The notes beneath the pieces are model-generated. The model ran no database searches. It saw only the letters and a program-made list of their open reading frames with translations, and was not told where the DNA came from. This document shows, piece by piece, positions 1-6,730 of a stretch of 15,988 bases of DNA. Origin of the DNA: Chloroflexota bacterium (GTDB lineage Bacteria; Chloroflexota; Dormibacteria; Dormibacterales; Dormibacteraceae); NCBI GenBank assembly GCA_005880175.1, contig VBJR01000120.1, forward strand, positions 1 to 15,988, read 5' to 3'. Each line of letters begins with the position of its first letter. The stretch's first letter is position 1. The translations under genes and the position numbers were made by a program.

Positions 1-1
1 C

Positions 2-997
2 TCGCTGGTCCTCGGCGGCACCGAGCTGGACACCACCGCCTATCCCCATGCCGGCACGACCGCCGACCCGCTGTCCGACGCCGACGTCCGGGCCGAGGTG
101 GCGCGGGCGGCCCGGCGGCACGGCTGGGCCGAGGACGTGAACCACCTGTACCTCGTGTACACCGGCCTCGACGTGGCCGAGTGCGACGGCGGCCTCAGTT
201 ACTGCAACATGGCGCCCAGCTTCCAGTTCTGCGCGTACCACCTCACGTTCGACGACGCCGGCCGGCAGGCGGTGTACGCGTTCATGGGCGACCACGCCCT
301 GGGCGGCGCCGCGACCGGCCCCGCCTGCGGGACGACGCCCGGGGGCCGTGTCGCGACCGAGCCCGACGACGACGTGACCGCCGACGCCCAGGTCAGCGTG
401 ACCGCGCACGAGCTGGCGGAGTCGGTGACGGATCCCACGGGCGGCGGCTGGGCGGGCGGGGCCGGCGGCGGGGAGATCGGCGACAAGTGCGCCAACCAGA
501 GCAGCCTCCGGAACGCGGCCGGCGCCGACCTGTACCTGAACGGCACCGCGTACTCGGTCCAGATGCTGTGGAGCCGGTCGGTCGCGGCGTGCGCGATGTC
601 CCTGTGCGGCACGTCGGTGTGCGGGACGCTGCCCGGGGTGCGGCAGACGGCGGCCGCTGGCCGGGCGGCGGCGGACGGGACGGTGGCGGTGGCGGTGTCG
701 GTCAGCGTGCGCAACCCGAGCGACACGGACGCGCTGGCCGGCGCGGCGGTGGTCGAGACGCTGCCCGCGGGGCTGACGTACGTGGCCGGGTCGGCGCACC
801 CGGCGCCGGCGTCCGCGAGCGGCGGCGCGCTGCGCTGGGACCTGGGCCCGATCGCGGTGCACGACCAGCGCGACGTCACGTTCCGCGTGCGGGCGAGCGG
901 CGCGGGGAGCGATCCGCGGCTGTGCGTGGGCCTGTCCTGGTGGGACATGCTCGGCGAGCCGCAGCCGGCCCCGCCGCCGGCCTGCGCCACCCCGTAG
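2..997 (+). CDS. Secreted HExxE metallopeptidase-like protein with DUF11 domain (5' end missing)
   Basis: The reading frame is open from the first bases of the window and ends at TAG 995-997, so the N-terminus and any signal peptide lie outside. About 331 residues are visible. The central part carries HELAE (bases 407-421, about residue 136) followed by SVTDP and then EIGDKC. This HExxE ... EIGDxC arrangement recalls bacterial relatives of the exordium/phosphate-induced (Phi-1) proteins and putative zinc peptidases; the catalytic role is inferred. Several cysteines suggest an exported, disulfide-bonded protein. From about residue 214 to 302 there is a DUF11-type beta-sandwich (NPSDTD, ETLPAGLTYV, WDLGPI), a domain usual in cell-surface proteins. 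The C-terminus is proline-rich (PQPAPPPACATP) with no LPXTG-type anchor. No substrate can be named. Confidence 0.6.
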   Translation, partial: SLVLGGTELDTTAYPHAGTTADPLSDADVRAEVARAARRHGWAEDVNHLYLVYTGLDVAECDGGLSYCNMAPSFQFCAYHLTFDDAGRQAVYAFMGDHALGGAATGPACGTTPGGRVATEPDDDVTADAQVSVTAHELAESVTDPTGGGWAGGAGGGEIGDKCANQSSLRNAAGADLYLNGTAYSVQMLWSRSVAACAMSLCGTSVCGTLPGVRQTAAAGRAAADGTVAVAVSVSVRNPSDTDALAGAAVVETLPAGLTYVAGSAHPAPASASGGALRWDLGPIAVHDQRDVTFRVRASGAGSDPRLCVGLSWWDMLGEPQPAPPPACATP

Positions 998-1047
998 CAA
1001 TTTCCGCCAATACGGATCGCCGCCTGGCGAGGGAACCTGGCCTCGAC

Positions 1048-1296
1048 ATGATCACGAGGGTCTGGCACGGCTGGGCGCCGGCCGCGGGAGCGGACGCGTA
1101 CCAGGAGCACTTTCGGACCGACGTGCTCCGGAACCTGGAGCGGGTGGCGGGCTTCCGCGGAGCCCAGCTGTGGCGCCGCGAGGACGACGGGCAGGTCGAG
1201 TTCGTCGCCGTGACCACGTTCGACTCGGTGGACGACGTCCGCGAGCGGTGCGCCCACTACGAGGTGGCCGAGGCCGGCGCGCCAGGGAGGACGTGA
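1048..1296 (+). CDS. Antibiotic biosynthesis monooxygenase (ABM)-like small protein, shortened
   Basis: This 82-residue protein begins MITRVWHGW and contains the ABM-type core: GFRGAQLWRR, then EFVAVTTFDSVDDVR. Proteins of this dimeric ferredoxin-like family are usually 95-105 residues and continue after the FDS motif with a segment like AFAGEDYE...PPEARALLSRFD before ending in xxxHYEV. Here FDSVDDVR (residues 58-65) runs straight into ERCAHYEV (66-73), so about 24-26 residues seem to be missing in frame. The ATG at 1048 matches the family's N-terminus; the nearest purine-rich stretch (GAGGG, 1029-1033) is rather far for a ribosome site. The stop TGA shares one base with the ATG of the YciI-like gene, so the two are translationally coupled. 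The family binds or oxidises small aromatics or acts in stress; no substrate is evident. Confidence 0.6.
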   Translation: MITRVWHGWAPAAGADAYQEHFRTDVLRNLERVAGFRGAQLWRREDDGQVEFVAVTTFDSVDDVRERCAHYEVAEAGAPGRT

Positions 1297-1574
1297 TGCG
1301 CTACCTGCTGCTGTACGACGTCGGGGACGGGTTCACCGAACGCCGGACGCCGTTTCGCGCCCTGCACCTGGAGCTGGCCCGGCGGGCGCACGAGCGCGGG
1401 GAGCTGCTGCTCGCCGGCGCGTTCGCCGAGCCGGCCGACGGCGCCGCGCTGCTCTTCAGCGGGGACGACGACTCGGCGGCGGTCGCCTTCGCGGAGCACG
1501 ATCCGTACGTCAGGGAGGGCCTGGTCACGGCGTGGCGGGTCCGCCGGTGGGACGTCGTGGTGGGCGGGAGCTGA
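1296..1574 (+). CDS. YciI-like (YCII domain) protein
   Basis: A 92-residue protein of normal length for a single YCII domain. It starts MRYLLLYDVGDGF, has the conserved histidine at position 24 (ALHLELARRA), the GELLLAGAF strand, and the DPYVREGLV segment followed by WRVRRWDVVVG, all typical of this dimeric alpha/beta-barrel fold. Family members include small peroxidases or lyases with a His/Asp pair, but most have no assigned reaction, so no specific activity is claimed. The start is secure: GGGAGG at 1285-1290 lies five bases before the ATG, and the ATG overlaps the previous stop by one base (TGATG). Two small ferredoxin-like-fold proteins encoded back to back suggests a small oxidative or detoxification operon, which is inference. 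Confidence 0.75.
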   Translation: MRYLLLYDVGDGFTERRTPFRALHLELARRAHERGELLLAGAFAEPADGAALLFSGDDDSAAVAFAEHDPYVREGLVTAWRVRRWDVVVGGS

Positions 1575-1585
1575 CGCGGCGCGCG

Positions 1586-1605
1586 GCGCCGAGCCTTCGG
1601 GGCGC
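1586..1605 (+). terminator. Possible hairpin terminator after the YciI-like gene
   Basis: Twelve bases after the YciI stop, GCGCCGA (1586-1592) can pair with TCGG (1597-1600) and CGC (1603-1605) around a GCCT loop, with a two-G bulge at 1601-1602. There is no T-run, as is common in very GC-rich actinobacteria. It would separate this small operon from the GH28 promoter. Weak evidence. Confidence 0.3.
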
Positions 1606-1627
1606 GGCACCGCACCGTATGCGAAAG

Positions 1628-1672
1628 TTGTCATCCGCTCCCGGATGGCGGAACCTGGTGTACTCAGTACAC
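1628..1672 (+). promoter_or_regulatory. GH28 promoter with palindromic operator
   Basis: TTGTCA (1628-1633) is followed after 17 bases by GAACCT (1651-1656), a weak -10. Immediately downstream, GTGTACT C AGTACAC (1658-1672) is a perfect 7-bp inverted repeat around one base, covering the expected transcription start. The position suits a repressor operator. The same -35 word, 17-base spacing and operator-after-the--10 layout recur at the GH64 gene, but the operator sequence is different. The regulator is not in the window; the GTAC...GTAC core would suit a GntR-type dimer, which is only a guess. Confidence 0.5.
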
Positions 1673-1700
1673 GATGATCTGCCGAGGGGGAGCAAGAGAG

Positions 1701-3152
1701 ATGACCCGACCTGTCTCGCGTCTGGACGTCCGGCGCCTCGTCTGCCTGGTCGCCGCCATCGTCTTCGTGGCCGGCTTCGTGGCGGTCCAGAGCCGGCCGG
1801 CGGCGGCCGCGGTCACCGTCGCGACCGGCGACCCGCGCAACGTCGGTCAGCCCGTCGTCCCGGGCACCTGCACGGCGCTGACCAGCACGCTGGCCTATCC
1901 GAGCAGCCGCACCTTCACGACCGCCCAGGAGACGACGCCGCCCGACACGGCCCGCATCCAGGCGGCGCTGAGCTCGTGCGCCGGCTCGGGCCACGCGGTC
2001 GAGCTGAAGGCGAGCGGCTCCAGCAACGCGTTCCTGACCGGGCCGCTCACCATCGGTTCGAGCGTGACCCTCCTCATCGACGCGGGGGTGACGCTCGTCG
2101 CCTCGCGCAATCCCGCCAACTACCAGGTCTCCGGCGGCGCCACGTGCGGCACGGTCGCCTCCAAGGGCGGCGCCTGCAAGCCGCTGATCACGATCAGCGG
2201 ATCGAACTCGGGCCTGATGGGCACGCAGAGCGGCGGCCACCAGGGCCTGATCGACGGCCGCGGCGACATCGATATCCTCGGCACCAGCACCACGTGGTGG
2301 GCGCTCGCCGAGGCCGCCCGGAGCGGCGGCAGCCAGAACAACCCGCGCCTCGTCCAGTCGAACGGCGTCGACAACACGACGATCTTCGACCTGAGCCTGA
2401 CCAGGGGCCCGAACTTCCACATCGTGATGAACGGCGGCACGGGCTTCACCGCCTGGGGCGTGCGCATCCTGACCCCGGCCACCGCCCGCAACACCGACGG
2501 CATCGACCCGAGCGGCACGGACGTCACGATCGCCAACTCCTTCATCGAGGACGGCGACGACGGCGTCGCCATCAAGGGCGGCAGCCACGCGTCCCAGAAC
2601 ATCACGGTCGAGAACAACTTCTTCTGGGGCACGCACGGCATCTCGATCGGGAGCGAGACCAACGCCGGCGTGTCCAACGTGCTGTTCAAGAACAACACGC
2701 TGAACGGCAAGGACAGCTCGGGCAACACGAGCGGCAGCGACGACGGCATCCGGATCAAGAGCGACGAGAGCCGGGGCGGCCTGGTCACCACGGTGACCTA
2801 CAACGCCACCTGCACCACCGCCATCAAGTTCCCGCTGACGTTCAACCCCTTCTACACGACCGCCACCGGGTCGCTGATCCCGAACTTCCAGAACATCGTG
2901 GTCAACGGCATGCGGTCGGTGAGCAGCGTGTCCAGCGCCTCGTCGCTGCTGGAGGGGTTCAGCTCGAGCGTCCCCCTCGGCCTCACGCTGGAGAACGTCC
3001 AGCTCGACGCCACGAAGGTGACCGCGCAGAACGCCAGGATCGCGGTCTTCAACACGAACCTGTCGCCGTCGGGCACCGGCGTGACCGTGAGCTCGTTCAC
3101 GGGCACGGGCAGCGTGCCCTCGTGCAGCTTCCCCGCGTTCCCGGGGTTGTGA
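1701..3152 (+). CDS. Secreted GH28 polygalacturonase (pectinase)
   Basis: A 483-residue glycoside hydrolase family 28 enzyme that cleaves alpha-1,4-galacturonan in pectin by an inverting mechanism. The N-terminus is a signal peptide: RRLVCLVAAIVFVAGFVAV then RPAAAA, with likely cleavage near residue 35-38. All the GH28 signatures are present in order: NTD at 264-266 (ARNTDGIDPSG), DGDDG with catalytic aspartates 286 and 287 (EDGDDGVAIKGG), the histidine of THG at 312 (FFWGTHGISIGS), and RIK at 351-353 (DGIRIKSD). Repeated short beta-strand patterns fit the right-handed beta-helix. ATG 1701 is preferred because GAGGGGG (1684-1690) lies upstream; an ATG at 1674 in the same frame would add nine residues before the signal peptide and sits against the operator. 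It ends just before a strong hairpin facing the GH64 gene. Confidence 0.92.
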   Translation: MTRPVSRLDVRRLVCLVAAIVFVAGFVAVQSRPAAAAVTVATGDPRNVGQPVVPGTCTALTSTLAYPSSRTFTTAQETTPPDTARIQAALSSCAGSGHAVELKASGSSNAFLTGPLTIGSSVTLLIDAGVTLVASRNPANYQVSGGATCGTVASKGGACKPLITISGSNSGLMGTQSGGHQGLIDGRGDIDILGTSTTWWALAEAARSGGSQNNPRLVQSNGVDNTTIFDLSLTRGPNFHIVMNGGTGFTAWGVRILTPATARNTDGIDPSGTDVTIANSFIEDGDDGVAIKGGSHASQNITVENNFFWGTHGISIGSETNAGVSNVLFKNNTLNGKDSSGNTSGSDDGIRIKSDESRGGLVTTVTYNATCTTAIKFPLTFNPFYTTATGSLIPNFQNIVVNGMRSVSSVSSASSLLEGFSSSVPLGLTLENVQLDATKVTAQNARIAVFNTNLSPSGTGVTVSSFTGTGSVPSCSFPAFPGL

Positions 3153-3160
3153 GGTGACCG

Positions 3161-3192
3161 CGGCCGGCGGCGCCTCCGGGCGCCGCCGGCCG
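3161..3192. terminator. Bidirectional hairpin terminator with UCCG loop
   Basis: A perfect 14-bp inverted repeat: CGGCCGGCGGCGCC (3161-3174), loop TCCG (3175-3178), then its exact complement (3179-3192). In + strand RNA the loop is UCCG, a member of the very stable UNCG tetraloop class; the minus-strand loop reads CGGA. It lies eight bases after the GH28 stop and eight bases before the GH64 stop, so it is placed to end both convergent transcripts. No T-run follows on either side. Confidence 0.8.
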
Positions 3193-3200
3193 TGCGTTCG

Positions 3201-4550
3201 CTACCAGCCCACGGCGACCAGCAGGTACTGCGGGTTGGCATGGGAGATGAACGAGGACTGGCTGTCGACGTCGTCGTACGGGAAGCCGTAGGCCAGCCCG
3301 TTGATGGCATTGTCGTGCCAGAACTTCGCGTAGTAGTTGGCCGGCGCGGACAGGTAGTACTGCGTGGGATCGGCCTGCTGCGCCGCCGGGAGCGTGGCGA
3401 CGTGCCGGTTGAGGGCGGCGCACATGTTCGGGTTGCCGCCCAGCGAGCCGGCGCACCCGAAGACGTTCGAGGTCGGCTCGCTGACCCCGACCGAGCTCTC
3501 GTAGGCCGTGAAGTAGTTCGCGTTGGCGCCGCCGGCCCGGAAGCTCGGATCGCTGCCCGGCGCGATGATGCGGAACGGCGCCTGCGTCTGGGCCAGCACC
3601 TTGAACTCCTGCGGCACAGCGTTGACGAACCGCTGGAACGTGACCGACCGGTCCTCGGCGAACACGGCCTGGGTCTCGCCCACCTGCACGTCCGACCCGT
3701 CGTGCGAGTGGAGCCGCAGCGCGATCTTGAGGCCGAAGGCGTCCACTCGCGTGGTGTTGCCGTTGAAGACGCCGGCGCCGACCGTGAACTCGATGAAGTC
3801 GAAGTAGGAGCTGTTCGGCGATCCCAGGTAGAAGTACATCCGGCCGGCGCTGTTGACAGGCATGTCGAAGAACGGCTGGTCGGCGATCGAGTGGACCGTC
3901 CCGTTGAAGCTCCAGAAGACCTGGCTGTCCGGGTACTTGCCGTTCGTGCGGTTGAGGATCTTCAGCATCAGCACGTTGTGCGCGGCCGGGATCGAGCTGA
4001 CGTCGCCCCAGAAGGAGTCCGGCGGCGGGGGCGGCGGCGGGCTGTCTGAGGTGAACACGGCGAACTCCCACAGCGAGTAGCCCCACTGGGTCCCGCGAGT
4101 GGTGCCGAGCATCCGGACGAAGCGCCCGCTGCCGGTGACCATCAGGTTCTCGACGCCGCCGGGGCCGCTGCCGGTGGAGAAGATCGTGGTCCAGGTCGCG
4201 GCGTCCGGCGACGTCTGGATCTGGTAGGCCTTGCCGAACGCGGTCTCCCAGCGCAGCTGGATGCCGCAGATCGCTCGCGTCGAGCCGAGGTCCACCTGGA
4301 TCCACTGGGGATCGCTGAACTGGCTCGACCAGCGGGTGCCGGTGTTGCCGTCGAAGGCCGCCGAGGCCGGGAAGCTGGCGTTCTCCAGCGACGAGGCGGT
4401 GGCCGGCTGGTTCAGCGCCACGTTCGTGGTGCCGCAGGTGGCGGCGTGGGCCGGCAGTGGCGCCGCGACGAGCGCGATGCCGGCGAGCAACAGGGTCCGG
4501 AGGGCGGCGACCGGGGGCCGGCGCCCCGGCCCGAGGCGGATACTCCACAT
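3201..4550 (-). CDS. Secreted GH64 beta-1,3-glucanase with N-terminal F5/8C (CBM32-like) domain
   Basis: A 449-residue exported endo-beta-1,3-glucanase, the type that releases laminari-oligosaccharides from fungal or algal glucan. Residues 1-37 are a signal peptide (ALRTLLLAGIALVAAPLPAHA). Residues about 39-166 form a discoidin/F5-8 type C carbohydrate-binding domain (NVALNQPATASS, AFDGNTGTRWSS, WIQVDLG, YSLWEFAVF). A linker with seven prolines (171-177) leads to the GH64 domain from SFWGDVSS to the C-terminal YLLVAVGW. The catalytic pair is visible as E254 (FDFIEFT) and D270 (TTRVDAFG); their 16-residue spacing equals that of the Streptomyces matensis enzyme (Glu154/Asp170). The start is set by AGGAGG eight bases before ATG 4550; an in-frame GTG at 4556 would leave only two bases. 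Two LacI-type operators lie upstream. Confidence 0.9.
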   Translation of the reverse strand: MWSIRLGPGRRPPVAALRTLLLAGIALVAAPLPAHAATCGTTNVALNQPATASSLENASFPASAAFDGNTGTRWSSQFSDPQWIQVDLGSTRAICGIQLRWETAFGKAYQIQTSPDAATWTTIFSTGSGPGGVENLMVTGSGRFVRMLGTTRGTQWGYSLWEFAVFTSDSPPPPPPPDSFWGDVSSIPAAHNVLMLKILNRTNGKYPDSQVFWSFNGTVHSIADQPFFDMPVNSAGRMYFYLGSPNSSYFDFIEFTVGAGVFNGNTTRVDAFGLKIALRLHSHDGSDVQVGETQAVFAEDRSVTFQRFVNAVPQEFKVLAQTQAPFRIIAPGSDPSFRAGGANANYFTAYESSVGVSEPTSNVFGCAGSLGGNPNMCAALNRHVATLPAAQQADPTQYYLSAPANYYAKFWHDNAINGLAYGFPYDDVDSQSSFISHANPQYLLVAVGW

Positions 4551-4558
4551 GGTCACGT

Positions 4559-4564
4559 CCTCCT
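4559..4564 (-). promoter_or_regulatory. Ribosome-binding site fixing the GH64 start
   Basis: Read on the minus strand this is AGGAGG. It is eight bases from ATG 4550, a good spacing, but two bases from the GTG at 4556. This favours ATG 4550 and removes two residues from the longest reading frame. Confidence 0.75.
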
Positions 4565-4649
4565 GGCGCCAGCCGGCTGGGCTGGCGGCGTGCCACGATC
4601 CGACGGCTCTCCCTCCGCTTCCCGGCGCCGGCAGCCCGCCGGACGTCCG

Positions 4650-4703
4650 GGTAAGCGCTTACCGCAGTGCTGCGCGTGGGCAGCCGGTGGGTAAGCGCTT
4701 ACC
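4650..4703. promoter_or_regulatory. Tandem LacI-family operators (two identical 14-bp palindromes)
   Basis: GGTAAGCGCTTACC occurs at 4650-4663 and again, identical, at 4690-4703. Each is a perfect palindrome with the central CG (AGCGCT) usual for LacI-family operators such as the CebR/CelR type in actinobacteria. The centres are 40 bp apart, close to four helical turns, so two dimers would bind the same DNA face and could interact. They lie about 100-153 bp upstream of the GH64 start; the distal copy overlaps the expected transcription start. No LacI gene is in the window. Confidence 0.8.
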
Positions 4704-4705
4704 GG

Positions 4706-4734
4706 ACGGTATCACGGCTGTGGCGGCCTGACAA
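4706..4734 (-). promoter_or_regulatory. Predicted GH64 promoter
   Basis: On the minus strand TTGTCA (4734-4729) is followed after 17 bases by TACCGT (4711-4706), which fits TAnnnT. Transcription would start near 4699, inside the distal LacI-type operator, so binding there should block initiation. The leader would be about 150 bases and contain the second operator. Confidence 0.5.
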
Positions 4735-4778
4735 GGATGCCGCAGCGTGGCCTCGCCGGCAGGTCGCCAGGAACCCCT

Positions 4779-5360
4779 CTACCTGTACCCGCGCGACAGC
4801 AGGAACTTCGCGCCGGCCTCGAAGCCCCCGGGTTCCAGCATCGAGAACCGGAAGGCGTCGGCAAGACGGTTGGTGATGTTGAACGAGCAGCAGACCGCCA
4901 GCGCGTCCTCGACCTGCTGGCGCGAGGCGCCGGCGGCCAGGACCGCACGCATGTCGTCGGCGGTCACGGCTCCCTCTCGTGTCAGCTTGCCCAGCAGGCG
5001 CAGCGTGGCCCTCAGCGGTTCCTCGATGGGAGCCGTGTCGAGGTCCGAGAGCACAGCGGCGACCTTTGCCTGGTCGTGGTACGCGCCGGCGGCGGTTGCC
5101 GTGTGCGCCCCGATGCAGAACGCGCACTCGTTCACCTTCGAGACGAACGCCGCCATCAGCTCGCGGTCGCCGACCGACCACGCCGAGGGCCCGCGCATCG
5201 CAGCGTGTGTGAGCTGCTTGGCCGGCGTGCCGTAGAAGTCCGGTCTGTAGAACGTGAGCTTGGCGGCGTCGGGCACAGGCTGCCGCGAGAACAACCCTAT
5301 GATCGCGAACAGCGCCTTCGTGCCCAGGCTGTAGTGGCTGTCGAGGATTGCGAGGCGCAT
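4779..5360 (-). CDS. Carboxymuconolactone decarboxylase / AhpD-fold peroxidase-like protein
   Basis: A 193-residue protein of the CMD/AhpD alkylhydroperoxidase-like superfamily. It has the redox motif CxxCxxxH as C79, C82 and H86 (ECAFCIGAH), preceded by E67 (GDRELMAAF). The E-C-C-H spacing (12, 3, 4) equals that of the mycobacterial AhpD site (E118, C130, C133, H137), so thiol-dependent peroxide reduction is likely, though the reductant is unknown. The C-terminal half (ADDMRAVLAAGAS, DALAVCCSFNITNRLADAF) is the usual helical domain of the longer peroxidase-related members. ATG 5360 has GGAG six bases upstream and starts three bases after the stop of the upstream partner gene, so the two form an operon. 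Confidence 0.78.
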   Translation of the reverse strand: MRLAILDSHYSLGTKALFAIIGLFSRQPVPDAAKLTFYRPDFYGTPAKQLTHAAMRGPSAWSVGDRELMAAFVSKVNECAFCIGAHTATAAGAYHDQAKVAAVLSDLDTAPIEEPLRATLRLLGKLTREGAVTADDMRAVLAAGASRQQVEDALAVCCSFNITNRLADAFRFSMLEPGGFEAGAKFLLSRGYR

Positions 5361-5363
5361 CGA

Positions 5364-5684
5364 TCACTCCGTCTCACCGGCGCCGGCCTCGGCCAGCGCC
5401 GCGAGGGCAGATTCGTACTGCCGGGTGGCCTGACCGACCGCGGCGCAGACCACGAGCTCGAACACCTCGTCCTCGCTGAGGCCCGACTGCTCCACCAGGG
5501 AGATGTCAGCGTCGGTGATCCGCGTGGGCTCGTTCGCGACTTTGCCGATCAGCGCCTGCAGCGGCTCGCCGACCACCGCATCGTCGAATGCCGCGCGCCG
5601 CTGGGCATGCGACGTCCTCCCCTCCCCTTCCAGGATCCGCGCGACGAGGGCTCGATGCCCCGCGCGCTTCTCGTCGATCAACAT
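5364..5684 (-). CDS. Small AhpD/CMD-like helical partner protein
   Basis: This 106-residue, helix-rich protein precedes the CMD-type gene by three bases. Its second half (TDADISLVEQSGLSEDEVFELV, then AAVGQATRQYESALAAL) resembles the helical half of CMD proteins in which a 'raxxGls(d/e)eei' segment occurs, but it has a single cysteine (C80) and no CxxC, so it is not a peroxidase by itself. It may form a mixed assembly with the downstream protein; that is inference from order and spacing. ATG 5684 has AGGA five bases upstream, and a TATCGT box begins nine bases away. Confidence 0.55.
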   Translation of the reverse strand: MLIDEKRAGHRALVARILEGEGRTSHAQRRAAFDDAVVGEPLQALIGKVANEPTRITDADISLVEQSGLSEDEVFELVVCAAVGQATRQYESALAALAEAGAGETE

Positions 5685-5692
5685 CGAGTCCT

Positions 5693-5734
5693 ACGATAGG
5701 CTCCGACCCGCAGCCGGACGTCGTCGCGTACCCT
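5693..5734. promoter_or_regulatory. Divergent promoter region with short leaders
   Basis: Sixty-one bases separate the two start codons. On the minus strand TATCGT (5698-5693) ends eight bases before ATG 5684. On the plus strand TACCCT (5729-5734) ends eleven bases before ATG 5746. Both fit TAnnnT, and both predict very short or no leaders. No convincing -35 boxes were seen. Confidence 0.35.
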
Positions 5735-5745
5735 GACCCGCGGTC

Positions 5746-6282
5746 ATGAGGTTGAGCTGGCGGTCTGAGCTGGTGGCCCCGATGAGCGGGCTGGCATGGT
5801 CGGTCGGCGCGGGGAGCCTGCTGCGGATCGTCGACGTCGAGGGCGGCCAGTCGGGTGACGTCTTCGCGGTGGCGGCTGACGACCTCACGGATGGGCAGAG
5901 CAACGGCCGCACGTTCGACTACGGCGGCACGGTCCGGCTGTCGACCGGCTCGGTGCTGTACTCCCGGCGCAGCCGCCCGCTGGTGCGGATCGTCGAGGAC
6001 GAGGTCGGCACCCATGACTTCCTGTACGCCCCGTGCAGCCAGGAGATGTTCGAGATCCAGTACGGCGTGACCGGGCCGCACCCGAACTGCTTTGACAACC
6101 TCGCCCAGCCGCTGGCTGGCAGCCTGGACATCCAGGCGCCGGTCTCGACCGCAGGCCAGGGCCTGACCTTCGTCGCCGAGCGTGACGTGCTGGTAGCGGT
6201 CACCGCGTGCCCGGCACCTGCGTGCAACGGCGGCAGCGGGGCCCGGCCACTCCGGGTCGAGATCGCAACGCCGGCCACGTAG
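5746..6282 (+). CDS. DUF1989 (urea carboxylase-associated family) protein
   Basis: A 178-residue cupin-like protein with the family features in order: GGQSGDVFAV, GQSNGRTFDY, TGSVLYSRRSRPLVRIVED, GTHDFLYAPCS and PNCFDNLAQPL. The conserved His-Asp and cysteine positions suggest a metal or small-molecule site. Relatives sit next to urea carboxylase or guanidine/allophanate genes, or next to amino-acid transporters. No such genes occur in this window, so the physiological link is missing and the protein appears as an orphan. It is cytoplasmic (no signal peptide). ATG 5746 lacks a clear ribosome site; a TAnnnT box 11 bases away suggests an almost leaderless message. It converges with the VapC-like gene over 43 bases. 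Confidence 0.72.
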   Translation: MRLSWRSELVAPMSGLAWSVGAGSLLRIVDVEGGQSGDVFAVAADDLTDGQSNGRTFDYGGTVRLSTGSVLYSRRSRPLVRIVEDEVGTHDFLYAPCSQEMFEIQYGVTGPHPNCFDNLAQPLAGSLDIQAPVSTAGQGLTFVAERDVLVAVTACPAPACNGGSGARPLRVEIATPAT

Positions 6283-6325
6283 AGCGGGGGGCGACTCACC
6301 CGCGATCTGGCTGTGATGGCGACGT

Positions 6326-6730
6326 TCAGGATGGGCTGACAACCGGCAAGCCATACCAGGCGGCGGCGCCCGCCAGGCGCTGGTCGTACGTGACCACTGC
6401 CTCGAGCTTCCTCCCCATCGCGCGCGCAGAGGCCAGGTGGATCGCGTCCAGCGACCCGAGCTCCGGAGGACGCACCATCCCGGCCTCGTCACCGAGAGTC
6501 ACGTCAGCACCGATGTAGACGAGGCCGTCCAGGAGGGCCCGGACCAACACCATGCGCTGAGGCGAGAGGGTCGCGCGGACGGCGGCACGCAACACCTCCG
6601 TCCGCAGCAGCAGCGCGGAGACCCGCAGTGGCCGAGAGGCCAGGTACCCGGTCAGGGCCGTTGAATCCGGCTCGGGGAGGAACAGCTTCACGAAGGCGGA
6701 GCTGTCCAGGTAGACAGCGTCACCGTTCAT
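6326..6730 (-). CDS. vapC: VapC-like PIN-domain toxin
   Basis: A 134-residue PIN-domain ribonuclease, the normal size for VapC toxins. The four acidic residues of the Mg/Mn site are visible: D9 (VYLDSSAFVKL), E45 (LRTEVLRA), D95 (GSLDAIHLASA) and D116 (VTYDQRL). VapC proteins cut specific tRNAs or rRNA to stop translation; the target here cannot be read from sequence. ATG 6730 lies inside the end of the antitoxin gene (11-bp overlap), so toxin synthesis is coupled to antitoxin translation, the standard arrangement. The gene converges with the DUF1989 gene. Confidence 0.88.
   Translation of the reverse strand: MNGDAVYLDSSAFVKLFLPEPDSTALTGYLASRPLRVSALLLRTEVLRAAVRATLSPQRMVLVRALLDGLVYIGADVTLGDEAGMVRPPELGSLDAIHLASARAMGRKLEAVVTYDQRLAGAAAWYGLPVVSPS

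Noticed and set aside
1017..1030. TCGCC/GGCGA hairpin before the ABM-like start as an RNA regulatory element
   Set aside because: Only a 5-bp stem and no match to a riboswitch class; not supported.
1257..2791. Long minus-strand open frames opposite the YciI-like and GH28 genes
   Set aside because: No conserved motif; the plus-strand genes have complete catalytic motifs, signal peptide and ribosome sites.
4020..4045. Proline-codon run in the GH64 gene as a possible frameshift or phase-variation tract
   Set aside because: The run encodes a normal seven-proline linker between two domains and is not a pure homopolymer; both sides stay in frame.
3192..5699. Plus-strand frames opposite the GH64 and AhpD-type genes
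   Set aside because: Compositionally biased shadows; minus-strand genes have the catalytic pairs and start signals.
6284..6303. GCGGG...CCCGC hairpin between the convergent DUF1989 and toxin genes
   Set aside because: Five-base stem with a ten-base loop is easily met by chance at this GC content.
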